Shown: one piece after another, positions 1 through 4,696 of the stretch
How the letters are laid out: each line of letters opens with the position of its first letter
Numbering within the stretch: the stretch's first letter is position 1
Origin: Sphaerochaetaceae bacterium
GTDB lineage: Bacteria > Spirochaetota > Spirochaetia > Sphaerochaetales > Sphaerochaetaceae
Length of the DNA stretch: 5,651 nucleotides
Assembly: GCA_023231265.1 (NCBI GenBank)
Contig: JALNVT010000163.1
Coordinates: forward strand, 1-5,651
Reading direction: 5' to 3'
Notes under the pieces: model-generated
What the model was told of the DNA's origin: nothing
The model's database searches: none
What the model saw: the letters and a program-made list of their open reading frames with translations, nothing else
Position numbers and translations under genes: made by a program

Positions 1-44
1 ACCTATATTTTAATCCGTTTGGAGATTTTAAAACAAGCGTATAA
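1..44 (+). CDS. 3' end of an upstream gene (partial)
   Basis: Reading from base 3, the frame encodes LYFNPFGDFKTSV and stops at TAA (42-44). The stop lies 13 nt before a strong plus-strand terminator, which is the spacing expected for the end of a real gene. The other two plus frames fit less well: one stops at 11-13, the other runs into the terminator stem and stops at 67-69. The product cannot be named from 13 residues. The frame choice is an inference from the terminator position. Confidence 0.45.
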   Translation, partial: LYFNPFGDFKTSV

Positions 45-57
45 CGCAATATACTAT

Positions 58-82
58 CCACCCGCATAGCGGGTGGTTTTTT
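58..82 (+). terminator. Intrinsic terminator of the upstream gene
   Basis: CCACCCGC (58-65) pairs perfectly with GCGGGTGG (69-76) around the loop ATA, and six T follow (77-82). The 8-bp, GC-rich stem stands out in this AT-rich DNA and is a textbook Rho-independent terminator for plus-strand transcription. Confidence 0.92.
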
Positions 83-83
83 A

Positions 84-106
84 TATCGTTCGTGTTACGA
101 ACGATA
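84..106. repeat. 10-bp perfect inverted repeat, operator-like
   Basis: TATCGTTCGT (84-93) is followed by GTT and then by its exact complement ACGAACGATA (97-106). There is no T-run after it on the plus strand. On the minus strand it is followed only by a short A-rich stretch, so it is not a terminator. It sits between two terminators, the plus-strand one ending at 82 and the minus-strand one ending at 119. It could be a protein-binding palindrome or a stable RNA hairpin; its function is unknown. Confidence 0.75.
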
Positions 107-118
107 CAGACTGAAGTC

Positions 119-148
119 AAAAAAAAATACCATCCTCTTTGGATGGTA
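119..148 (-). terminator. Intrinsic terminator of the small membrane protein gene
   Basis: Read on the minus strand, TACCATCC (148-141) pairs with GGATGGTA (135-128) around a 5-nt loop. It is followed by a run of about nine T (plus-strand A run 119-127). It begins six bases after the TAA stop of the 89-aa gene. Confidence 0.93.
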
Positions 149-153
149 CATGC

Positions 154-423
154 TTATATAGCTATATTTTTTTTGTTTGAGTCAATTCTTTTAAATGTAT
201 AGAGCATCAACATGATTGAACTCAAAAGAAGAAAAACAGACAATATCAACTCTATCATAGTCATTGATTGATTTAATATAGAAATGCTACTTATAAAATT
301 TTCAGAAACTTCAATCAGCTTATCATTATATACAATCGTTTTTATTGAAGTAATTGTTGCAATTACACTTATTAAAAACAAACCAAATGAAAAACCAAAC
401 CAAGTTTTAGATTTCCTTTTCAA
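154..423 (-). CDS. Small two-helix membrane protein, 89 aa, unknown function
   Basis: I do not recognise this protein. It has two hydrophobic segments likely to cross the membrane, at residues about 8-27 and 56-76, joined by a polar loop of about 28 residues. Basic clusters at both ends (MKRKSK at the N-terminus, FKR and KK near the C-terminus) predict both ends in the cytoplasm and the loop outside. No Cys, lipobox or catalytic motif is visible. The start codon is TTG (423-421); an in-frame stop (TAA) lies 15 nt upstream, and AGAGAGG precedes the TTG by 7 nt, so TTG is the only reasonable start. The gene has its own promoter and terminator and is therefore probably real and monocistronic. 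Function and partners cannot be inferred. Confidence 0.75.
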   Translation of the reverse strand: MKRKSKTWFGFSFGLFLISVIATITSIKTIVYNDKLIEVSENFISSISILNQSMTMIELILSVFLLLSSIMLMLYTFKRIDSNKKNIAI

Positions 424-440
424 TATTATACCTCTCTTTT

Positions 441-456
441 AATTGATGACTCAATT
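441..456. promoter_or_regulatory. Palindrome overlapping the -10 and start site
   Basis: AATTGA (441-446) and TCAATT (451-456) are perfect inverted repeats around TGAC. The site overlaps the -10 hexamer and the predicted transcription start of the 89-aa gene, where a repressor would act. AT-rich palindromes of this size can occur by chance. Confidence 0.4.
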
Positions 457-462
457 ATACCA
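454..462 (-). promoter_or_regulatory. Extended -10 promoter of the small membrane protein gene
   Basis: On the minus strand TGG is followed directly by TATAAT (459-454), a consensus extended -10 element. No good -35 hexamer lies 16-18 nt upstream, as is common with extended -10 promoters. The predicted transcription start near 447 leaves a leader of about 24 nt before the TTG start. Confidence 0.7.
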
Positions 463-485
463 GAGCCAAACTCAGAAAGATAGAA

Positions 486-502
486 AAATCTTATGAAGAT
501 TT
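486..502 (-). terminator. Weak terminator-like hairpin after the methyltransferase-like gene
   Basis: On the minus strand AAATCTT (502-496) pairs with AAGATTT (492-486) around CAT, and the stem runs directly into further T. The stem has only one G-C pair, so termination may be inefficient. It lies 8 nt after the TAG stop and is the only candidate terminator for the three-gene operon. Confidence 0.4.
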
Positions 503-510
503 GTGTAGTT

Positions 511-978
511 CTAAGAAGGTATATCTTTAGAAGCAAAAATTGCCACTATTTGTTTCTCTCCAATGCTTCCAACTTTTTCAAGTCCCTTTATTTTCATACC
601 AAGAGCGGTCAGCGCAGATGCAATATCAATTAGAGTATAACAATAGACCTCTTCTTCTTCCTTACCTCTCCATGAGTCCATTTTTTTAGCTACAGTTAGC
701 ATTGGACGTGTTTCTTCAATAAAATCAAAAACAAGAACACCATCATCGGATAAATTTCTTTTTGCTTCCATCAAAAACCTTGTGAGAGATTTTACATCAA
801 GTGTAGGAGTCACCATTTCCAATACAATCAATTCATAAGGACTGTCTGCTTCCTCAATTGTCACTTCATTTCTTAAAAACGAACAATCTTTTTCAATTCT
901 GGTTGAAACTCCATAAGAATTCATACCTTCTAATTCTTTTCTATCTAAAAAGTTTTCAATTATAACCTTTAAACTCAT
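511..978 (-). CDS. Shortened class I methyltransferase-like protein, 155 aa
   Basis: The middle and C-terminal parts resemble the second half of a class I SAM-dependent methyltransferase fold. PYELIVLEM (48-56) looks like strand 4. A helix and then LSDDGVLVFDF (76-86) match the usual 'L-x-G-G-x-L-x-x-x-D' strand 5 region. LIDIASALTALGMKI (116-130) plus a hydrophobic end strand (IVAIFASK) match the C-terminal helix and strands. The N-terminal glycine-rich SAM-binding loop (D/E-x-G-x-G-x-G) is absent, and full-length relatives are usually above 200 aa. The ATG start at 978 has AAAGGAC about 7 nt upstream, so the short form looks intended rather than misannotated. It is the last gene of the operon, 97 nt after the phosphorylase stop codon. 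It may be a degenerate, non-catalytic Rossmann protein. No specific function is assigned. Confidence 0.7.
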   Translation of the reverse strand: MSLKVIIENFLDRKELEGMNSYGVSTRIEKDCSFLRNEVTIEEADSPYELIVLEMVTPTLDVKSLTRFLMEAKRNLSDDGVLVFDFIEETRPMLTVAKKMDSWRGKEEEEVYCYTLIDIASALTALGMKIKGLEKVGSIGEKQIVAIFASKDIPS

Positions 979-1020
979 GTTATGTCCTTTGCTATTATTT
1001 ATTTACTAATAAAATGATAT

Positions 1021-1052
1021 AAAAACACTCCACAATCAAGTAAAATGTTTTT
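1021..1052 (-). other. Intercistronic hairpin between phosphorylase and methyltransferase-like genes
   Basis: In minus-strand RNA, bases 1052-1040 (AAAAACAUUUUAC) pair along their whole length with bases 1033-1021 (GUGGAGUGUUUUU). The 13 pairs include three G-U, and the loop is UUGAUU. The 3' side ends in five U, so the element could act as a weak terminator or attenuator, or as an mRNA processing or stability element. It lies in the 97 untranslated nt separating the last two genes. I see no convincing promoter between the hairpin and the downstream gene. Confidence 0.45.
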
Positions 1053-1078
1053 AAAATTCATTTTTATTTATGTTAATA

Positions 1079-1780
1079 TCATTTTTTTAATGAATTTATA
1101 CTTACACTCAATATTTTTTTCGATAATACAGCAATTTTTTCATCGTCCATGAAATTAATTTTCTCTTCACAATTGATTCCGGCACACCAATTTATGCTAT
1201 AAGCAATTGATGCTACTTTAATTTTTTTCTCTTTTAGTAAGGGGACCTCTGGTACAGCCGTCATTCCAACAAAATCACCACCAAGAATTGCATACATTTT
1301 TATTTCAGCTTTAGTTTCAAATCTTGGCCCCTCTGTTGCAACATAGACTCCACCCATTTTCATATCAATGTCCTGTTCTTTTGAACTTTCCAGAATTCTT
1401 GATTTCAATTCTTTGTCAAACAACTCACTCATGCTAGTATGAATTACGTTACCTCTATGAGAAAAAGTTTTATTGGCTCTGGTGGTAAAATCTATAAAAT
1501 CATCCATTAAGGTGCAGCTTCCAACTTCAAATTCAGGTGATATTGATCCAACACAGTAAATACTGATGCATTCATCTACTCCAAGAAGTTCCAATGCTTG
1601 AATATTTGCTCTGTAATTGACCCTATGAGGTGGTATATCATGTGATACACCATGACGCAGTATGAACACGATGCCATCTTCCTCTTGGTAATCAACAGAA
1701 CCAAATTTAGTCTGAATCCTTTTTACCTCACTATTTCTCAATACCTCATCTATACCTGTTCCGCCTATAATTGCTTTCAT
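1079..1780 (-). CDS. MTA/MTI phosphorylase-family purine nucleoside phosphorylase, 233 aa
   Basis: This cytoplasmic enzyme belongs to the MTAP/PNP family (trimeric nucleoside phosphorylases), which splits a purine nucleoside with phosphate to free base and (5-methylthio)ribose-1-phosphate. Family marks visible are the phosphate loop GGTG (6-9), RHG (42-44), PHRVNYRANI (51-60), EGPRFETKAE (150-159) and MTAVPEV (173-179). In adenine-specific MTAP the base is held by two Asp in a T-D-Y-D-C-W segment. Here the aligned stretch is SINWCAG (195-201), with Asn197 and Cys199 instead. Asn at this place is typical of 6-oxopurine enzymes (PNP, MTI phosphorylase), so methylthioinosine, inosine or guanosine is a likelier substrate than MTA. 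At 233 aa it is slightly shorter than usual (about 240-280). The ATG shares its A with the TAA of the upstream isomerase gene (TAATG) and has AGGAG 10 nt upstream, so the two are probably translationally coupled. A database label of 'MtnP' may hide the altered specificity. Confidence 0.9.
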   Translation of the reverse strand: MKAIIGGTGIDEVLRNSEVKRIQTKFGSVDYQEEDGIVFILRHGVSHDIPPHRVNYRANIQALELLGVDECISIYCVGSISPEFEVGSCTLMDDFIDFTTRANKTFSHRGNVIHTSMSELFDKELKSRILESSKEQDIDMKMGGVYVATEGPRFETKAEIKMYAILGGDFVGMTAVPEVPLLKEKKIKVASIAYSINWCAGINCEEKINFMDDEKIAVLSKKILSVSINSLKK

Positions 1781-2805
1781 TAAAAATTATCTCCTATTTG
1801 TACTGGGGAAAAAATTCCCTTGTTTGTTACAATATTTGTAACAAGATTTGCATCAATAACATCAAAAGATGGATAGAGTGCAGTAATTCCTTCCTCACTG
1901 ATTGGATGGTTAAAGACATTCAAAAGCTCATTTCCATCTCTGAGTTCCATATCAATCATACTTTTATCATTTTTTGTAACATCAGGAGACATTGAGAATG
2001 CTGTACATGGTATTCCGTAATAATTAGCTGCAATGGCATTCGGAAGAGATCCAATCTTATTTACAACAGTTCCGTCCATACAAACAAGATCAGAAGCTAT
2101 CATATAATGATTCACCTCGCCCTGACGCATAAAATAAGAGCCCATGCTGTCACATATAATTTCGACCGGAATTCCCATCTCTTTCAGACTAGGAGCTGTA
2201 AGACGAGATCCTTGAAAGTATGGACGAGTTTCATTTGATAGGACTTTTATTTTTTTTCCTTCTCTCATTGCATAATAAAGAGATAGTATCAAAGTATGTT
2301 CTGCAAAACATGTTGTAAGAATTGTGTCTCCATCATTAATCAAAGAAGCTCCCCAAAGGCCCATATTGTTGTAAATATTATTCAATTCATCTTCTTTTTC
2401 TGCTACAACTTCTTTTACATAATGCAAGAATTGTTCTGTATTTAAAGAATCAATTTCTGCTTCAATTTTTTTTAGAAGAGTGTTTATCGTCCTCTTCATT
2501 GTAGTATTTGTGGGACGACTGTTGATTATTGTCTGCATATTCTTTGAATAAATTTCAAAGTCATACTCAACTATTCCTTTATCCATTAGATTGGCGACAT
2601 AGATAAGGGAGGTCAAGGCAACCTGCAGAGGACCACCTCCTTGAGTTACCATGCTCTTAATTGCCTGTGCTATTTCATCAGTATTTTTACATAATGCAAA
2701 ATTCTTTTTGAAAGGGAATTCTTTTCTGTTTCCAATGTAAAAATTGGTACCTTCAAAATAACAAATATTTTTACTTCTCAATAAATAAGGTATTTTCAAA
2801 TCCAT
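1780..2805 (-). CDS. mtnA: MtnA-like aldose-1-phosphate isomerase (eIF2B alpha/beta/delta family), 341 aa
   Basis: The protein matches S-methyl-5-thioribose-1-phosphate isomerase, which converts methylthioribose-1-phosphate to methylthioribulose-1-phosphate in methionine salvage. Clear family segments are SRPTNTTM (96-103), the catalytic-Cys strand GDTILTTCFAE (159-169, Cys166), NETRPYFQGSRLTA (191-204), MRQGEV (226-231) and ASDLVCMDGTVVNKIG (237-252), with Asp239 as the catalytic acid. Two motifs deviate from typical MtnA: V-R-G-A-P-A-I-G is TQGGGPLQ (54-61), and A-N-G-D is CMDG (242-245). Both catalytic residues remain, so an active isomerase is likely, but the sugar phosphate may differ (methylthioribose-1-P, 5-deoxyribose-1-P, ribose-1-P or ribose-1,5-bisphosphate). 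I chose ATG 2805, which has AAAAGGA upstream. An upstream in-frame TTG at 2850 falls within the promoter and is rejected. It is the first gene of the operon and supplies the step after the downstream phosphorylase. The gene symbol is used in the family sense. Confidence 0.85.
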   Translation of the reverse strand: MDLKIPYLLRSKNICYFEGTNFYIGNRKEFPFKKNFALCKNTDEIAQAIKSMVTQGGGPLQVALTSLIYVANLMDKGIVEYDFEIYSKNMQTIINSRPTNTTMKRTINTLLKKIEAEIDSLNTEQFLHYVKEVVAEKEDELNNIYNNMGLWGASLINDGDTILTTCFAEHTLILSLYYAMREGKKIKVLSNETRPYFQGSRLTAPSLKEMGIPVEIICDSMGSYFMRQGEVNHYMIASDLVCMDGTVVNKIGSLPNAIAANYYGIPCTAFSMSPDVTKNDKSMIDMELRDGNELLNVFNHPISEEGITALYPSFDVIDANLVTNIVTNKGIFSPVQIGDNF

Positions 2806-2841
2806 TATATATCCTTTTAGAAAATTTAATTTATCATAGGT

Positions 2842-2869
2842 ATTATACAATTTGTATGCAAAACATCAA
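2842..2869 (-). promoter_or_regulatory. Sigma70-type promoter of the isomerase-phosphorylase operon
   Basis: On the minus strand TTGATG (2869-2864) and a consensus TATAAT (2847-2842) are 16 nt apart. Transcription would start near 2835, giving a leader of about 30 nt with the AAAAGGA ribosome site just before ATG 2805. The leader is too short to hold a known riboswitch. The promoter position excludes the TTG at 2850 as a start codon. Confidence 0.8.
2845..2857. promoter_or_regulatory. Palindrome overlapping the -10 of the isomerase promoter
   Basis: ATACAA (2845-2850) and TTGTAT (2852-2857) form a perfect inverted repeat around one T. It covers part of the -10 hexamer and the adjoining spacer, a position suited to a repressor. 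The regulator is unknown, and chance in AT-rich DNA is possible. Confidence 0.4.
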
Positions 2870-3049
2870 CTTAAGTTATTAGAGTTGTTTTAACTTTACC
2901 CCAAAAAGATTCAAATATGTATTGTATTGTTGAAATAAAATTTATATTGCCTTTAAAGTTACAAATACACAAAAAACACATTATTTGATTATTTATTTAC
3001 TCATTAAAGAAATATTATTAAATACAACTGCATTTATCAAAAGTTATAT
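2870..3049. other. Intergenic spacer between divergent promoters, no gene seen
   Basis: This is the central part of the roughly 320-nt gap between the divergent isomerase and FKBP start codons. It is very AT-rich and I see no gene in it. The only structures noticed are weak: AAGTTA/TAACTT (2873-2878 and 2891-2896), and TAACTTTA/TAAAGTTA (2891-2898 and 2954-2961) with a 55-nt gap. Both are within chance expectation for this composition. The two flanking promoters face away from each other. Confidence 0.5.
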
Positions 3050-3078
3050 TTGACTAATCTGTAAACATAACTTACATT
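3050..3078 (+). promoter_or_regulatory. Sigma70-type promoter of the FKBP gene
   Basis: TTGACT (3050-3055) and TACATT (3073-3078) are separated by exactly 17 nt. Transcription would start near 3085, leaving about 40 nt of leader that carries the AAAGGA ribosome site (3111-3116), 8 nt before ATG 3125. A closer TATAAA at 3103 would start transcription inside the ribosome site and is less likely to be used. Confidence 0.7.
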
Positions 3079-3124
3079 TAGATAAACCTAAGTGCAATAC
3101 ACTATAAATAAAAGGAAAAAAACA

Positions 3125-4435
3125 ATGAGTTTTAATAAACTTTCTAAGGTAACAGTAGTTTTAACTGCTTCCATTTTAATGTCCACTTCTCTTTTTGCTG
3201 CCGGTATTAAAGAAGTATCACCTTCATCCACAGTAGCAATGATTGAAAACGTACAAGCTAATGATGGTTCATATAGCTTCCAGGTTCTTTCTGATACTGA
3301 TGAATTTACTTTCACAGTTGCAGCAGATGAAGCATCATCTATCTATAATCTCGATTCTTATGAAATTGGTGATTATATTGAAATCAATGGTCTTGAAAAC
3401 AACACAGCAGATTCTATTAACTATATCACTCCATTAGTAATGAGTGGTGCAATTAACTTCACTCCTGCTACTCCAGTAATTGATGTACCTGAAATTGATT
3501 ATGGTTTCAACAATGACCTTGATTTAAGTGTTAACTATTCATATGGTTATTTAATTGAAAGCAATCTTGTATCTCAAAATACATTTGTAGATGCTTCTTA
3601 CTTTGCAAGAGGTGTTTTAGATGCAATGGATGATTCAGCAGATGCTAGTCAGTTATATACAATGGACGAAATGACAAGTTTCTTCCAATCTTATTCTGCA
3701 GCTGTTCAAGAAGATAGTACAATTCTACCTACAGAATTTGGTGATCTAACATCATTAGATGATGTTAAAGCATTAGCTACAACTGATGATATGAATCAAC
3801 AGTTTGCTTATACTTATGGATATATGTTTGCTGCAAATTTTGCAACAAGTGGTTTCCCTATCAATGCTGAATACTTAGCTCAAGGCTTCTTAGATGGAGC
3901 TTATGGAAGTGAATTAGAAATCAGTGAATACCAAATGCAGAATGCAATCAGAGATTTTGAAGCTCAATTTGAAGCTCAAAAAGCTGCTGAAGCTGAAAAA
4001 TTACAGACTGAAAACTTAGCTAAAGCTGAAACATTCTTAAAAACTAACGCTACAGCTGATGGAGTTATTGTTGTAAATGATAAACTTCAATATAAAGTTC
4101 TAACAGATGCTGATGGTGCAACTCCTACAGTAGACGATATAGTTACTTTGAATTATGAATTATCAACATTAGATGGCAAGGTTTTGGATAGCTCTTATCA
4201 AAGAGAATCTCCATCACAGATTCCACTAACACAAGTAATTGAAGGATTCAAAGATGTTGTTTCTCAGATAAAAGTTGGTCAGACCGTTATTGCTTGGATT
4301 CACCCTGATTTAGGTTATGGTGTTGATGGCAATACTTCTGTTGAACCAAACACTCTTCTTATGTTTAAGATTGGTTTGATTTCAATTGATACTGAAGAAT
4401 TAGCTGCACAAGCTGCTGAGACTTCCGCTAACTAA
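3125..4435 (+). CDS. Exported FKBP-type peptidyl-prolyl isomerase with duplicated N-terminal domain, 436 aa
   Basis: This is a periplasmic proline cis-trans isomerase and probable chaperone of the FkpA/Mip type. Residues 1-25 form a Sec signal peptide (basic start, hydrophobic core, cleavage near SLFA-AG); there is no lipobox Cys. Residues about 34-104 are a beta-rich segment (VAMIENVQ, SFQVLSD, DYIEINGL) that looks like a small barrel and is not part of usual FkpA. Two related helical segments follow (132-196 and 221-300), each with a YGY motif and an A-x-Y-x-A-x-G-x-L-D motif, as in the FKBP N-terminal dimerisation domain. A charged Ala/Glu/Lys helix leads to the FKBP catalytic domain (335-421). 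Active-site residues there are Tyr344, Asp355, VIEGF (371-375, Phe where FKBP12 has Trp59), Tyr398 and Phe414, so activity is likely. FkpA is about 270 aa; the extra length is the barrel and the second N-terminal copy. ATG 3125 is preferred to the upstream GTG 3092, which lacks a ribosome site and would add a charged stretch before the signal peptide. The gene is monocistronic. Confidence 0.9.
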   Translation: MSFNKLSKVTVVLTASILMSTSLFAAGIKEVSPSSTVAMIENVQANDGSYSFQVLSDTDEFTFTVAADEASSIYNLDSYEIGDYIEINGLENNTADSINYITPLVMSGAINFTPATPVIDVPEIDYGFNNDLDLSVNYSYGYLIESNLVSQNTFVDASYFARGVLDAMDDSADASQLYTMDEMTSFFQSYSAAVQEDSTILPTEFGDLTSLDDVKALATTDDMNQQFAYTYGYMFAANFATSGFPINAEYLAQGFLDGAYGSELEISEYQMQNAIRDFEAQFEAQKAAEAEKLQTENLAKAETFLKTNATADGVIVVNDKLQYKVLTDADGATPTVDDIVTLNYELSTLDGKVLDSSYQRESPSQIPLTQVIEGFKDVVSQIKVGQTVIAWIHPDLGYGVDGNTSVEPNTLLMFKIGLISIDTEELAAQAAETSAN

Positions 4436-4460
4436 CATACAGTAATCCAATCGATACTAA

Positions 4461-4496
4461 AAAACTGCTTTGATTCATTTCGAAGCAGTTTTTTTA
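4461..4496 (+). terminator. Intrinsic terminator of the FKBP gene
   Basis: AAAACTGCTT (4461-4470) pairs with AAGCAGTTTT (4483-4492). Two further inner pairs (one G-U) extend the stem to about 12 bp with an 8-nt loop. A seven-T run spans 4489-4495. It begins 25 nt after the TAA stop. Confidence 0.93.
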
Positions 4497-4578
4497 TTTC
4501 ATCTCTTTTCAATACATTTTAACTTTCAAAATTTGCTGACACATTCTTTGTTTAAGCATATTTAGTTGGTATCTTTAA

Positions 4579-4607
4579 ATCTCTATGCAGCCTTCTGCAA
4601 AAGAGAT
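4579..4607. other. Two-part hairpin between convergent terminators
   Basis: ATCTCT (4579-4584) pairs with AGAGAT (4602-4607), and TGCAG (4586-4590) pairs with CTGCA (4595-4599) around a CCTT loop. A small A/AA internal loop separates the two helices. No T-run follows on either strand, so it is not a simple terminator. The surrounding stretch 4497-4633 contains no gene that I can support. The element could be a leftover or part of a structured transcript. Confidence 0.4.
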
Positions 4608-4633
4608 ACTGAGATTGTGATTTAATAATTTTT

Positions 4634-4674
4634 AAAAAAAAGAATCAATTGTGTATTCCTCAATTGACTCTTTT
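4634..4674 (-). terminator. Intrinsic terminator of the cytidylate-kinase-like gene
   Basis: On the minus strand bases 4674-4661 (AAAAGAGTCAATTG) pair with 4651-4638 (CAATTGATTCTTTT), with a single G-U in 14 pairs and a 9-nt loop. A T-run follows (plus-strand A 4634-4641). It lies 22 nt after the gene's stop and faces the FKBP terminator. Confidence 0.9.
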
Positions 4675-4696
4675 CATTGTTAAACAATTAGTTTTT

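Noticed and set aside
1771..1995. Plus-strand open frame antisense to the isomerase gene
   Set aside because: It lies wholly antisense to well-recognised enzymes, has no ribosome site, and its composition is that of a shadow frame.
2806..2835. SAM or other riboswitch in front of the methionine-salvage-type operon
   Set aside because: The predicted leader is only about 30 nt, too short for any known SAM riboswitch, and no terminator hairpin is present in it.
2806..2850. Upstream extension of the isomerase to TTG at 2850
   Set aside because: The TTG overlaps the -10 region of the promoter and has no ribosome site, while ATG 2805 has AAAAGGA at the right distance.
2891..2961. Distant inverted repeat TAACTTTA/TAAAGTTA in the divergent spacer
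   Set aside because: An 8-bp match at this distance in very AT-rich DNA is expected by chance and has no supporting context.
3092..3124. Upstream extension of the FKBP protein to GTG at 3092
   Set aside because: There is no ribosome site before it, it would put a charged stretch in front of a clear signal peptide, and AAAGGA stands 8 nt before ATG 3125.
3088..3437. Open frames on both strands within the FKBP gene (minus 3088-3315, plus 3243-3437)
   Set aside because: They overlap the strongly supported signal peptide and barrel coding region, and neither resembles a protein family.
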